Part shown: in pieces, positions 7,596-19,770 of the stretch
Layout: the number at the start of each line of letters is the position of its first letter
Numbering within the stretch: position 1 is the first letter of the stretch
Assembly (NCBI GenBank): GCA_036389395.1
Contig: DASVPY010000017.1
Location: 1 to 64,000 of the forward strand
Length of the DNA stretch: 64,000 nucleotides
Origin: QHXQ01 sp036389395
GTDB lineage: Bacteria > Acidobacteriota > Blastocatellia > Pyrinomonadales > Pyrinomonadaceae
Reading direction: 5' to 3'
Position numbers and translations under genes: made by a program
Notes under the pieces: generated by a model
Databases searched by the model: none
The model's input: only the letters and a program-made list of their open reading frames with translations
Told to the model about the DNA's origin: nothing

Positions 7596-9521
7596 TTACG
7601 TTCCGTCGTCAATGCCGACCGGCGCGCGCAGGTAGAGCGCGGCTTGCAAGCCCGACAGGTTGACGGTCTCGGCGGCGCGGCCGGTCAACTGCGGCGGCGG
7701 CGTAGAATCGTTCGTCGCGCCGCCGTAACGCTCGTCGCCGCTCCACAGCGCGAGCCGCCACGCGCCAGCGCCGTCCGACTTGACGGGGACGGTTTGCGAC
7801 TCCGCGTCGAGGTTGCAGACGAGGAGCGCCGTCGCGCCGGACGCGTCGCCGCGTCGGACGCACAGCCAGCGGCGCGCTTCGTCGAACGCGACCTCCGTAC
7901 GCGTCCTGTCGCAGTTCGACAGCGCCGGCTCGGACTGCCGGAGCGCGATCAGGTCGCGGTAGAAGCGCAACAGCTCGGCGTGCGGCGACTCTTCGCGCCG
8001 CGCCCAGACGAGCTTCGAGTGCTCGAAGGTCGCTTCAGCCTGCGGGTCGGCGAAGCCGCCGACCGTCGCCGCAGTCTCGCCCTCCTCTTTGACGAACGAG
8101 GCGTACTCTTCGCGCCGCCCCTCGCGCACGCCTTTGGCTAAGTCGGGGTCTGTGTGGCTCGTGAAGTAGAGGAAGGGCGCGGTCTCGCCCCACTCCTGGC
8201 CCATGAAGAGCATGGGCACGTTGGGCGCACAGAGCAGCAGGGCGGCGGCGAGCTTCTGCCCGTCGGGCGTGGTGTGCGCCGCGAGCCGTTCGCCCCAGTA
8301 GCCGTTCGCGATCTGATCGTGGTTCTGCACGCAGACGACGAACTGCTCGCCCGGTCGCGCCGCCGCAGAGTTGCCGTGCCGCTTGCGCCGGAACGGCGAC
8401 GACTGACCCGTGTAGACGTAGCCTTCGCTGATCGCCTTGGCCAGATCGGCGACGCGCGCGAAGTCCGCGAAGTAGCCGCGGTCAATGCCGGTCAGGACGG
8501 CGTGCAGCGAGTGATGAAAGTCGTCGCTCCACTGCGCGTCCACGCCGTAGCCGCAACTCGCAGGCGGGTTGATGACGCGCACGTCGTTCAGATCGCTTTC
8601 GGCGATGAGATAAGCCCGGCGGCCGAGCCGCCGCGCCTGCTCGTGGAAAGCCGCGGCCAGATCAGCGAGGAAGTGGCGCGGGCTGATGTCTATGATGCGG
8701 TGGATGGCGTCGAGGCGGAGCGCGTCCACTCGATACTCGGTCAGCCAGTAGAGCGCGTTCTCGATGAAGTAGCGGCGGACGCCGTCGGAGTCTTCGCCGT
8801 CGAAGTTGATGGCGTCGCCCCAGGGGGTGCGGTAGCTCTGGCTGAAGACGGGCGCGTACTCGCCGAGGTAGTTGCCTTCGGGGCCGAGGTGGTTGTAGAC
8901 CACGTCGAGCACGAAGGCGAGACCGGCGCGGTGGCAGGCATCCACCAGTTTTTTAAGACCCGCTGGGCCGCCGTAAGTTGACTGCGGCGCGTAAGAGTGC
9001 GCGCCGTCGTAGCCCCAGTTGCGCGCGCCGGGAAACTCGGCCACGGGCATCAGCTCGACCGCCGTCACGCCCAACTGTTTCAGATATTCGAGCTTCGGGA
9101 TGATGCTCTCGAACGTGCCTTCGGGCGTGAACGTGCCCGCGTGCAGCTCGTAGACGATGAAGTCTTTGAGCGGCAGCCCGCGCCAATCTTGATCCGACCA
9201 GGCGAACGCGTCCGGGTCAACGACGCGCGAAGGCCCGTGGACGCCGCGCGGCTGCCAGCGCGACACGGGGTCGGGCCGCTCGCGCTCGCCGTCAACGAGG
9301 TAGAAGTAATCCGCGCCCGCGCCGACGGTCTCGACGAACGCCTCGAACACGTCGTCCGCGCCGCGTGCGAGCGGCACGGGCGGCGCGTCCGCGCCGACGA
9401 GTTTGACGGCCAGACTCCGCGCCCGCGGGGCCCAGACGCGGAAACGCGTCCCGCCGTCTCCCTGCGGCCGCGCGCCGAACTCAAGCGCCCACGGCCGACT
9501 ATCCATCCCCGGTTCGTTCAT
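7596..9521 (-). CDS. treZ: Malto-oligosyltrehalose trehalohydrolase
   Basis: 641 residues from ATG at 9521; the frame continues upstream but overlaps treY and is not credible. An N-terminal beta-sandwich (FRVWAPRARSLAVKL) precedes a GH13 barrel with VVYNHLGPEGNY, the nucleophile region VDALRLDAIHRI, the acid/base region LIAESDLND and QNHDQIANG. The enzyme releases trehalose from the maltooligosyl-trehalose made by TreY. The gene starts 23 bases after treY ends, supporting co-transcription. GH13 branching enzymes are close relatives, but the adjacency to treY favours this call. Confidence 0.93.
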   Translation of the reverse strand: MNEPGMDSRPWALEFGARPQGDGGTRFRVWAPRARSLAVKLVGADAPPVPLARGADDVFEAFVETVGAGADYFYLVDGERERPDPVSRWQPRGVHGPSRVVDPDAFAWSDQDWRGLPLKDFIVYELHAGTFTPEGTFESIIPKLEYLKQLGVTAVELMPVAEFPGARNWGYDGAHSYAPQSTYGGPAGLKKLVDACHRAGLAFVLDVVYNHLGPEGNYLGEYAPVFSQSYRTPWGDAINFDGEDSDGVRRYFIENALYWLTEYRVDALRLDAIHRIIDISPRHFLADLAAAFHEQARRLGRRAYLIAESDLNDVRVINPPASCGYGVDAQWSDDFHHSLHAVLTGIDRGYFADFARVADLAKAISEGYVYTGQSSPFRRKRHGNSAAARPGEQFVVCVQNHDQIANGYWGERLAAHTTPDGQKLAAALLLCAPNVPMLFMGQEWGETAPFLYFTSHTDPDLAKGVREGRREEYASFVKEEGETAATVGGFADPQAEATFEHSKLVWARREESPHAELLRFYRDLIALRQSEPALSNCDRTRTEVAFDEARRWLCVRRGDASGATALLVCNLDAESQTVPVKSDGAGAWRLALWSGDERYGGATNDSTPPPQLTGRAAETVNLSGLQAALYLRAPVGIDDGT

Positions 9522-9544
9522 GCAGACTTTGAACCTCAAACTGC

Positions 9545-12514
9545 TCAGAGCCGTTCCAGTAGGGCGACGGGGAGCGGGGCGAGCAGGTCGGCGAGCTTGA
9601 GTTCTTTGCCGCCGGGGCCGTCCTGTGCGTCGAACTCGCGCCCGGTGAGCACGTCGCGGTAGCGCGCCGCGCCGAAGTGCGCGCCGAGCGGCAAGACCGT
9701 GTCGTCCCACAACTCAGGCTTCAAGGCCAACTGCGCGGCGCGCGCCGCGCCGAGACCGACGAAGAAGCGCCCCGCCAACGCCACGACCTCGCGCCCGTCG
9801 TGCCGGCGCGCGAACGAGAGCACGTGCTCGCCGTGGCTGCCGCGGGCGAAGAGCGGCTGGTAGTCGCCGCGCGCGAAGAGGTCGCTGTGCGCGCGCCGGT
9901 AGCGGAGCGCGCGCGTCGTGACGAAGAGTTTCAAGCGGCCGTCTTCGGGCGCGGCCGCGAGTTGTTGGACGAAGGCGGTCGCGTCCGCGTCTTCCGGCTG
10001 CTCGGCGAGCGAGGCGAGGAGGCGTTGGCGCAACTCGTAATCCACGGGCCGGCGGTTGTCCGGGTCAACGAGGCAGAAGTGCCAAAGCTCCGTGCCCTGG
10101 TAGAAGTCGGGCACGCCGGGCGCGGCCGCCTTGAGCAACACCTGCGCGAGCGAGTTGAGCATACCGGCGCACGCCGGCACGCGCTGGAACTCTGTGAAGT
10201 CGGCGAGGAACTTGTTGGCGTCGCCGGGCGCGAGCACGCCCGCGACGAAGTTGCGCACGGCCTGCTCGTAGTCCTCTTCGGGGTTGACCCAGCTCGTGTG
10301 CAGCTTGGCCTCTTTGAGCGCCTTGAACATGTAGTCTTGCAGGCGCGCGACGTAAGCCGCGTGCGCCTCCGCGTCCATCGGTGCGAGCGGCCAAGTGCCG
10401 ACGAGTGTCTGATACAACAGGTACTCTTCGTTGGCGTCGGGCACGGGCGCGCCGTCGCGGCTCTCCTTGCGCGCGCGGTTCAGCTCGCGCCAGCGGTAGA
10501 GGGCGCGGTTCCACTCTTCGGGCATCTCGGAGAGGACGTTGATGCGGGCGCGCACGTCCTCGCCGCGCTTGGTGTCGTGCGTCGCGGTCGCGGCGAGCGT
10601 GTGCGGCCAGGCTTCGAGCTGATCGAGGTTGCGCCGGTGGAAGCGTTCGACCGAGACGCCGAAGATGGCCGGCTCGCCGCCGACCTCGTTCAAGGAGGCG
10701 AGCGGGTAGTAACGATAAAAGGCCGTGTCTTCGAGGCCCTTCGCCATGACGGGGCTGGTCAACTGCTGGAAGCGCAGCACGAAGTCGCGCCGCTCGTTCT
10801 TCTGCGCCGCCGTCAAGCCCTTCGGATCGTCGAGCAGGAGCACGGAGGCGATGAAGTCGAAGAGCGAGCCGCTGAGCGCGGGGTTGCGGCGCTTGGCGGC
10901 GCGCACGGCCGTGGTGATGTGCAGGCGGTCGTCGGCGTTCACGGACGTGTGCCGGCGGCGGATGTAGGTGCGGTAGACGGGGAAGCAGGCGATGACTTCG
11001 GCGAGCGCGCCGTGCAGGCTGTTGAAGGTGAAGTCGCGCGACCAGCGGTGCTGCTCCGAGATGCGGTCGAGCTTGCGCGCCAAGACGTGCAGCTCGCTCG
11101 ACATGGCGACTTGCAGCACCAGCTTCTTCGACTGGTAGAGCAGGTCGTCGAAGTTGACGCGCCCGCCGGTGAAGTCCGCGTAGAGTTCGCGGAACGCCTG
11201 CGCGTTGCGCTGCTCGACGAAGACGCCGTTGAGCAAGTTCATGAAGTCGTAGCCGGTCGTGCCGTGGACGGGCCACTCGCGCCGGAGCAGTTCGTCGTGA
11301 CCGAGAATCTTCTCGACGACGATGTAGCACGGGCGATCAGTCGCGCGCGCGGCAGGGCGTGCGCCGACGGTCTGCGCGCCGCCCGCGGCGGCCGCGCGCG
11401 CACGCTCCGCGCCGAGCGCGTGCGCCGCCTCGCGCTGCACTTCGGTCAGGTACTGCTCCGGGTTGAGCAGCCCGTCCACGTGATCCACGCGCAAGCCCGT
11501 GACGAGGCCCTGCTTCATCAGACGGAAGATGATCTCGTGGACGGCGTGAAAGACGCGCTGCTCTTCGACGCGGACGGCGGCCAGCTCGTTGATGTCGAAG
11601 AAGCGGCGGTAGTTGATCTCGTCGGCGGCGACGCGCCAGTAGCTGAGGCGGTACGCCTGCTCGTCCAACAGTTTTTCCAGCCGGTCGAAGGTGGCGGGCC
11701 GGCCCTTCGTGCCGTTCATGGCTTGCAGCGCCTCGTGGACGGCGTGGCGCACCTCGCCGTTCTGCTTGACGAGGTTGGCGAGCCGGCGCTTCGAGACGGC
11801 GTACTCGCGCCGCCGCTCGCGCACGCGCGCCGGGTCGGTCTCGGTGCGCGGCGGCAGGTGCGTGAGCGCGGTGATGATGCTCTCAAGCTCAAGCACGTCC
11901 GGGTCGGATTCGGGCAGGCGCTGGCGCACGTCTGCGAGCGCGAGGTTGAGGATCATGGTCGAGGTGCGGGGCGCGACCGGCAGCGTCGTCTCGTAGTAGT
12001 TGGCGTAGAACGAGCCGCCGCGGTAGCTCAGCTTGATCTCCTGCCGCTCGATCACGCGCCCGTACTGGTCGCCGAGGATCGGCAGCAGCACCTTGTTCTT
12101 CAGGTTCGGGTTGGGCGGCTGCCAGTCTATGTCGAAGAAGCGCGCGTAGGGGCTGGACGGGCCATTCTCCAGCACGTCGAGCCACCAGTGGTTGTCCGAG
12201 CCGGCGATGTTCATGTGGTTCGGCACCACGTCCATGAGCAGGCCCAACTGGCGCGCGCGCAGCTCGCGGGCGAAGGCGGCGAACTCCTCCTCGGTGCCGA
12301 TCTCCGGGTTGAGCTGGCCGTGATCGACCACGTCGTAGCCGTGCAGGCTGCCGGGGCGGGCCTTGAGGACGGGCGCGGAGTAGATGTCGCTGACGCCGAG
12401 CGCGTCGAAGTAGGCGACGAGCGCGTGCGCCTGCGCGAACGTGAACTGTTGGTTGAACTGGAGCCGGTAGGTGGCGACGGGGATGCGCGCCTGGGGCACT
12501 GGCTGACTGTCCAT
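9545..12514 (-). CDS. treY: Malto-oligosyltrehalose synthase
   Basis: 989 residues. The protein begins with the typical TreY opening PVATYRLQFNQQFTF and then shows GH13 landmarks: LMDVVPNHMNIAG, GLRVDHVDGLLNPEQYL (nucleophile Asp) and VEKILGHDELL (acid/base Glu). Late motifs GVPDFYQGTELW and LVDPDNRRPVDY are TreY hallmarks. The enzyme turns the reducing-end alpha-1,4 bond of a malto-oligosaccharide into an alpha-1,1 bond, giving the TreZ substrate. An insertion rich in Ala/Gly/Arg after the AHALGAERARAAAAGG stretch is longer than usual. Upstream on the minus strand lie a 318-bp gap with a hairpin and then treS. Confidence 0.95.
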   Translation of the reverse strand: MDSQPVPQARIPVATYRLQFNQQFTFAQAHALVAYFDALGVSDIYSAPVLKARPGSLHGYDVVDHGQLNPEIGTEEEFAAFARELRARQLGLLMDVVPNHMNIAGSDNHWWLDVLENGPSSPYARFFDIDWQPPNPNLKNKVLLPILGDQYGRVIERQEIKLSYRGGSFYANYYETTLPVAPRTSTMILNLALADVRQRLPESDPDVLELESIITALTHLPPRTETDPARVRERRREYAVSKRRLANLVKQNGEVRHAVHEALQAMNGTKGRPATFDRLEKLLDEQAYRLSYWRVAADEINYRRFFDINELAAVRVEEQRVFHAVHEIIFRLMKQGLVTGLRVDHVDGLLNPEQYLTEVQREAAHALGAERARAAAAGGAQTVGARPAARATDRPCYIVVEKILGHDELLRREWPVHGTTGYDFMNLLNGVFVEQRNAQAFRELYADFTGGRVNFDDLLYQSKKLVLQVAMSSELHVLARKLDRISEQHRWSRDFTFNSLHGALAEVIACFPVYRTYIRRRHTSVNADDRLHITTAVRAAKRRNPALSGSLFDFIASVLLLDDPKGLTAAQKNERRDFVLRFQQLTSPVMAKGLEDTAFYRYYPLASLNEVGGEPAIFGVSVERFHRRNLDQLEAWPHTLAATATHDTKRGEDVRARINVLSEMPEEWNRALYRWRELNRARKESRDGAPVPDANEEYLLYQTLVGTWPLAPMDAEAHAAYVARLQDYMFKALKEAKLHTSWVNPEEDYEQAVRNFVAGVLAPGDANKFLADFTEFQRVPACAGMLNSLAQVLLKAAAPGVPDFYQGTELWHFCLVDPDNRRPVDYELRQRLLASLAEQPEDADATAFVQQLAAAPEDGRLKLFVTTRALRYRRAHSDLFARGDYQPLFARGSHGEHVLSFARRHDGREVVALAGRFFVGLGAARAAQLALKPELWDDTVLPLGAHFGAARYRDVLTGREFDAQDGPGGKELKLADLLAPLPVALLERL

Positions 12515-12832
12515 CTCCGTTAAGCTGCGCAGCCGCGCCGCGCGCCCGCACGTGTCTCACGCGCGAGCCGCCGGCCGTGGCCGCCCCCTCCTTGTGTTCT
12601 GCGTGCGGACTTAGGGCGCGAGCATAACGCAGGCCAGGCGCGGCCCGCCAGTGGGGTGACAGAAAAAGAAGAAATAAAGCATTTTGCGGACGCGTGTGGC
12701 GTAAGGCCGGTCTCACACAGAGTACACAGAGTTAGCACAGAGGACACAGTAAAAAAACTGTGAACTCTGTGTGACCTCTGTGTCCTCTGTGTTGAACCGA
12801 TCCTGCGCCACACTCAACCGCAGACCAGAAAC
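12515..12832. other. Intergenic region between treS and treY
   Basis: 318 bases without a gene. It holds a family A hairpin at 12714-12796. The remaining 200 bases next to treY are GC-rich; I see no convincing promoter there. Confidence 0.5.
12714..12796. repeat. CACAGAGG-type hairpin (family A, short form)
   Basis: Left arm of CACAGAG(T/G) words, right arm of CTCTGTG words, centre AAAAAAACTG. It sits between two genes on the same strand (treS then treY), so it may separate their transcripts. Confidence 0.85.
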
Positions 12833-14485
<1,653 letters not shown>

Positions 14486-14686
14486 CCACCACTCCCGCAG
14501 TCTTAAGTTGTTGGGCTTGCGTTACGGCAAGATAGCCGCAGGCGGCGCGAGAATGCAAGAGGAACAAGCTCGGCCCCGCGGCGACGCCGGCTGACGCGCG
14601 GGGCAGAGAAAGGGCAAACGGCGGCGCGCGCCATCCTCTTGCGTGTGGCGCGCGCTGCCGTTTACTACGTTGTGCTCGGTCGGGGC

Positions 14687-15040
14687 TTACTTCTTGGCCG
14701 GCAGGACGGCGTCCTTGAGGCCTTTGCCGAGACGGAACTTGAGGGTGGTCTTGGCGGGGATTTTGATCGTCTCGCCGGTGGCGGGGTTGCGCCCCTCGCG
14801 CGCCTTGCGCTTGGCGAGTACCAGCTTGCCGAAGCCCGGCAGGACGAACTCGCCGTTCTTCTTCACCTCGCGCGTCGCCAGCTCGGCCAGCACGTTGAAA
14901 ATCTCTTTCGCCTCGGCGCGTTTCAACTCGAACCGCTCGGCGAAGTGGTTGACGACTTCCGACTGGCTCATGCGCTTCTTGCCCGCGCCGTTCCCGCTCG
15001 CGCCGGCCCTGGTCTGGTTGTTCTGTTTCTTCACTGCCAT
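14687..15040 (-). CDS. HU-family DNA-binding protein
   Basis: 117 residues. Residues about 25-115 form an HU/IHF fold: SQSEVVNHFAERFELKRAEA, then FVLPGFGKLVLAKRKAREGRNPATGE, with the DNA-intercalating-arm NPATGE motif, and LKFRLGKGLKDAV. A 22-residue Gly/Asn/Lys-rich N-terminal tail is longer than in E. coli HU. It should bend and compact DNA non-specifically. GGGAGG lies about 15 bases before the ATG. It is monocistronic, with its own promoter. Confidence 0.92.
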   Translation of the reverse strand: MAVKKQNNQTRAGASGNGAGKKRMSQSEVVNHFAERFELKRAEAKEIFNVLAELATREVKKNGEFVLPGFGKLVLAKRKAREGRNPATGETIKIPAKTTLKFRLGKGLKDAVLPAKK

Positions 15041-15085
15041 TTAAGGAATTTACGGCCTCCCATTTTGTTCGATAAAGCGACTGAG

Positions 15086-15116
15086 CTTATACCATATCTT
15101 GTGCCGCCGCTGTCCA
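15086..15116 (-). promoter_or_regulatory. Probable promoter of the HU gene
   Basis: Read on the minus strand: TGGACA, a 19-bp spacer, then TATAAG preceded by TGG (extended -10). It lies about 46 bases upstream of the HU start codon. The spacer is long, so the extended -10 element probably matters. Confidence 0.5.
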
Positions 15117-15129
15117 GCCGCCCCGCGTC

Positions 15130-17055
15130 TCATTCCGCGCCCGCCGTCGGCAGCAGGCGGGCAATCGTCTCGACCAGCTTGGAGATGTCGTTGGGCTTGC
15201 GCAGGAAGGCGTCCACGCCGGCCCCTTCGGCTTCGGCGCGCACGTCGGCGGCCGACAACATGACGATGGGCGTGTGCCGGCGGTGCTCAAGCCTGCGCGC
15301 GGCGCGCGCCAACTCCACGCCGCTGATCCCCGGCAACTCGTTATCCAGCAGGAGTAGGTCGTAACGACTCTCGCCCGTCAGCCGCCGCAACGCCGTCACC
15401 CCCGCCCCGACCGACTCCACCTGCCAGCCTTCCAACGCCAGCGTGTCCCGGACAACGTCGGCCACCAACTTGTCGTCCTCCGCGTGCAGGATGCACAAGG
15501 CGCGCGCCTCCTGCTGTCCCTCGTGCAACTGGGCCGAACGTCGCCCGCGCACGCGTTCAGGATTCTGCCGCCTGGTCTCGGCCGGCGTGCGCAGGTGCGC
15601 CAGCGCCTTGTGCCGCCCCTTCAACAGCACCGCCAAAGACGCGTGGTGCTTGAAGCCCAGCAGCCGCGCCGCCTTACTCACGCTCCCACTCGCCTCCGCC
15701 AGCGCCCGCTTGATATAACGCGCCTCATAAGCCTCGACCCGCTCCTGCAACGAGAAACTCGCCCAGAAGTCCGTCCGCCCCAGCCGCCGCCGCGCCGCCG
15801 CCCACGCCCTTGCCCGCCGCGCCGCCACCACCCGCCGCGCACACGCTCTCAAGCGCCCGATCACCTCCGCGTCCTGCGTCGCCTTCAACAACCCGTCCGC
15901 CCGCTCGTAAACCTCCGCCAACTCCTCCTCGCCCAGCCGCCCCCCGTGCTCCTCCATCAACACCAGCAAGGCCTTGCCCGCGTCTTCCAACGCCCCCGCC
16001 TGCTCCGCCACCCCTGCCGCCTCGCGCAGCTTCGCCACCGACCCAGCCTCATCCCCCAGCCGCGCCAACACCAGCCCCTGCGTCGTCAGCGCCTCCGTTA
16101 GTGCAGCCTGCTCGCCACCCCGCGACAGTGTGTCCACTGCCGCACTAATCACTCGCGCCGCCTCTTGAGCCTTGCCTTCCGCCAGCAGCACGCGCGCCCG
16201 CGTCTCGTCTACTTGAGAGACGCTGCCACTGTCTTTCAACTTAGTGAACAATCGGCGGGCATAATTTAAATGTTCGTGAGCTTCAGCGTAGCGGCCTACC
16301 GTATAAAGTAGGAGTCCTAAATTGTTCTCGGTGCGCGCGTGGTAGCTGGTATGACCGGCTTGCTCGAAGTGATATGCTGCGGCTGTGCATTCGATGATGG
16401 CGCGGTCGGTATAATCTACCTTTCTCTCGGCCTTACCCAAAAACATGAGCACGCCGCAAAGCTCGTTATGGAATTTGCCTTTAAGCGCGTGGTTATTACT
16501 CGAATCCAATAATGACGCGGCATCAGTCAGCAAGCGTAACGCCTCTTTATACTGGCCGCTACATGATTCAACTATGGCGAGACGTAGGATGAGTTTCGCC
16601 TTAAGCTCGTCGTCTTTATCGTTAAGCTTTTCCAGCGCGGTAGAATAAATTGAACGTGCTTCGTCGTAAGCCCCCTCTCTCCAGTAACAAAAGGCTAACT
16701 CGCATTGCGCGGCAACGGCTCGAACCGTATCACCTCGTACTTGGAAACGTGTGATGCTCTCGTTGATTAAGTCTTTAGCAGCCTCTTGCGCCCAGGCTAT
16801 CTGGCGGATGCTGCCGAGCCAGCCGGAGAGAGTACCGACGCGCAATAGCACCTCGGTTGCTGTCGGCTCGCCTAGTCCCGCAAGTAACGGGCGACGCCCG
16901 ACGCCTTGCCAGTACTCGGCGAGCGCATCCTGTGCAGCCTCATAGTGACCCCTATGCTCGAACTCAGCCGCAACCCGACAACGTAGCTGGGCTTTCTCTT
17001 CCGGGGTCAACGTAGGGTTATCCAACTGCTGTAGCAATGTCTCTGTCGTTTTCAT
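15130..17055 (-). CDS. TPR - Fis-type HTH - receiver domain regulator
   Basis: 641 residues with an unusual order. Residues about 20-400 are TPR-like helical repeats (AFCYWREGAYDEARSIYSTA; NNLGLLLYTVGRYAEAHEHL). Residues about 438-482 form a Fis/HTH_8-type helix-turn-helix (RYIKRALAEASGSVSKAARL). Residues about 519-635 form a response-regulator receiver with acidic pocket D527/D528, phospho-acceptor D571 in LLLLDNELPG, S601 and K620. Receivers are normally N-terminal to the effector, so the C-terminal position is odd. No histidine kinase is adjacent. The N-terminal third is visibly less GC-rich than its neighbours. A 21-bp palindrome lies 22-42 bases upstream of the start, and an exported-peptide gene diverges from it. 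I infer that TPR repeats sense a peptide or protein; this is not shown. Confidence 0.8.
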   Translation of the reverse strand: MKTTETLLQQLDNPTLTPEEKAQLRCRVAAEFEHRGHYEAAQDALAEYWQGVGRRPLLAGLGEPTATEVLLRVGTLSGWLGSIRQIAWAQEAAKDLINESITRFQVRGDTVRAVAAQCELAFCYWREGAYDEARSIYSTALEKLNDKDDELKAKLILRLAIVESCSGQYKEALRLLTDAASLLDSSNNHALKGKFHNELCGVLMFLGKAERKVDYTDRAIIECTAAAYHFEQAGHTSYHARTENNLGLLLYTVGRYAEAHEHLNYARRLFTKLKDSGSVSQVDETRARVLLAEGKAQEAARVISAAVDTLSRGGEQAALTEALTTQGLVLARLGDEAGSVAKLREAAGVAEQAGALEDAGKALLVLMEEHGGRLGEEELAEVYERADGLLKATQDAEVIGRLRACARRVVAARRARAWAAARRRLGRTDFWASFSLQERVEAYEARYIKRALAEASGSVSKAARLLGFKHHASLAVLLKGRHKALAHLRTPAETRRQNPERVRGRRSAQLHEGQQEARALCILHAEDDKLVADVVRDTLALEGWQVESVGAGVTALRRLTGESRYDLLLLDNELPGISGVELARAARRLEHRRHTPIVMLSAADVRAEAEGAGVDAFLRKPNDISKLVETIARLLPTAGAE

Positions 17056-17076
17056 ATGAGGAACACCTTTCGTTGC

Positions 17077-17097
17077 GCTTGCAAATAATTTGCAAGC
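17077..17097. promoter_or_regulatory. 21-bp palindromic operator candidate
   Basis: CTTGCAAATAATTTGCAAG (17078-17096) is a perfect dyad and extends by one more G-C pair on each side. It lies 22-42 bases upstream of the TPR-HTH-receiver start codon and about 90 bases upstream of the divergent peptide gene. Two further dyads lie in the same 132-bp gap: GCGCCTT/AAGGCGC (17109-17133) and CCAGAGTGCTCTGG (17143-17156). A perfect 21-bp AT-rich dyad in GC-rich DNA is a good candidate for the regulator's own operator. Confidence 0.7.
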
Positions 17098-17187
17098 ACG
17101 GCAAAGCCGCGCCTTAAGCAGCGGACAAGGCGCAGACCAAAGCCAGAGTGCTCTGGTTTCACTTAACTACCTCGCGGAGGAGTAGAG

Positions 17188-17409
17188 ATGAAGAACTTAA
17201 AGAAAGCTTTAGCCATGCTCACGCTGACTTTGACGCTAACGGCTAACACGTTTGCGGACGATGGGTTTATGCATACAGGAGCACCGGCCCCATCGTCGCA
17301 GACTGTGGAGGATGAGCCGCCAACTGACGGCATCATCTGGGCTGAAGGAGTTGATGCCCTTACGCAGATCGGTTTGGATGTGCTGCAAGGGCTGCTGACT
17401 CGGTTCTAG
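17188..17409 (+). CDS. Small exported peptide (73 residues)
   Basis: A strong ribosome site, GGAGGAG, precedes ATG 17188. Residues 1-23 form a Sec signal peptide (MKNLKKALAMLTLTLTLTAN, then TFA), with likely cleavage before DDG, leaving a mature peptide of about 50 residues. The mature part is acidic in the middle (EDEPPTDG) and ends in an amphipathic stretch, LTQIGLDVLQGLLTRF. No cysteines. It is transcribed away from the TPR-HTH-receiver gene across a 132-bp gap and is followed by an operator-like half-copy at 17537. No family is recognised. Its placement suggests a signal or a target of that regulator. Confidence 0.7.
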   Translation: MKNLKKALAMLTLTLTLTANTFADDGFMHTGAPAPSSQTVEDEPPTDGIIWAEGVDALTQIGLDVLQGLLTRF

Positions 17410-17536
17410 TTAAAGCCTGCTGAAAATCCTTGAACTCTTGCTGCCTTGAGGCGACTCGCGGCGGCACAGGTGTCGTGTGCGCGCACACTGTATAGCAAAA
17501 TTCCTTGCAGGGGAAGAGAAATTTTTTGTGGGGGAA

Positions 17537-17553
17537 TTGCGAATTATTTGCAA
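17537..17553. promoter_or_regulatory. Second, imperfect copy of the operator-like dyad
   Basis: TTGCGAATTATTTGCAA matches the core of the palindrome at 17077-17097 (TTGCAAATAATTTGCAA) at 15 of 17 bases. The two copies bracket the exported-peptide gene, one upstream and one 128 bases after its stop. Confidence 0.5.
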
Positions 17554-17669
17554 CCTGTGGCTAGAGCGGAAGGCATGACTGCGGCCCGTGCGACGCCGGA
17601 ATAAAAACCACTCAAGGGTGTGCTGGCCGCGAAAGTGGTCGTCAGGGCCGCGTGGCGGGTGAATTGTTG

Positions 17670-17698
17670 TTGACAGTCGCGGCGTCCTGCAATAACTT
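17670..17698 (+). promoter_or_regulatory. Possible pgi promoter
   Basis: TTGACA at 17670-17675. The -10 is weak: AATAAC (17691-17696, preceded by TGC, 15-bp spacer) or TAACTT (17693-17698, 17-bp spacer). It lies about 85-110 bases upstream of the pgi start. Confidence 0.35.
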
Positions 17699-17782
17699 GG
17701 CTCGCCCGCGCCGCCGTCTGGCCCGACCGCGCTTCGTCCGGCTCGACCACGATTCCGCTTTCGCCCGAAGGAGACTAATGCG

Positions 17783-19432
<1,650 letters not shown>

Positions 19433-19441
19433 ACTCTTTGC

Positions 19442-19513
19442 GCCCTTCGCGGCCCTCTTTGCGCTCTTTGCGGTTAAATGCTTTCGGACTTAACCGCAAA
19501 GGCCGCGAAGGGT
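19442..19513. repeat. CGCAAAGGCCGCGAAG-type hairpin (family B)
   Basis: The right arm TTAACCGCAAAGGCCGCGAA followed by GGG (from 19490) is complementary to the left arm CCCTTCGCGGCC...CTTTGCGGTTAA, which carries an 11-base insertion. The same arms recur at 45014-45067. It begins a few bases after the pgi stop. Confidence 0.8.
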
Positions 19514-19551
19514 GGTTAGCCGGACGACTTGAGTTAAAGATGGAGGCGACG

Positions 19552-19770
19552 ATGCAAAGCTGCACTTTGATCCTCCGCCGGCTCGTGCCGGGCGAGGGTA
19601 TAACGGAGACGAGCCTGCCCGTCTCGTCGCTCGAAGAGTTGTTCGCCCACTGCGTCCGGGCCGAGGCGCAGTTGGTCGAACGCCTCCTGTTCACCGGGCG
19701 CGACGCCGCGGGCCGCCCACGCCTGCTCACCTTTACCTTCCAGTCCGTCGCCGACCACCAACAGCCCTGA
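19552..19770 (+). CDS. Small protein of unknown function (72 residues)
   Basis: ATG 19552 follows GGAGG at 19542-19546; an in-frame ATG at 19540 has no such site. The product is a compact soluble-looking protein: MQSCTLILRRLVPGEGITET, a helix SSLEELFAHCVRAEAQLVER, then RPRLLTFTFQ. No signal peptide or known motif. The strand-helix-strand pattern suggests a folded domain. It follows pgi and a family B hairpin. I do not recognise the family. Confidence 0.55.
   Translation: MQSCTLILRRLVPGEGITETSLPVSSLEELFAHCVRAEAQLVERLLFTGRDAAGRPRLLTFTFQSVADHQQP

Larger units (their letters stand above)
17410..17782. other. Intergenic region between the peptide gene and pgi
   Basis: 373 bases, AT-richer in its first half. 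It holds an operator-like copy at 17537-17553 and a possible pgi promoter at 17670-17698. No further gene was recognised. Confidence 0.5.

Noticed and set aside
9677..12523. Very long open frame on the plus strand antisense to treY
   Set aside because: GC-rich codon use in treY leaves its complement open. Composition is Arg/Val/Ala noise without motifs, while the minus strand encodes clear TreY.
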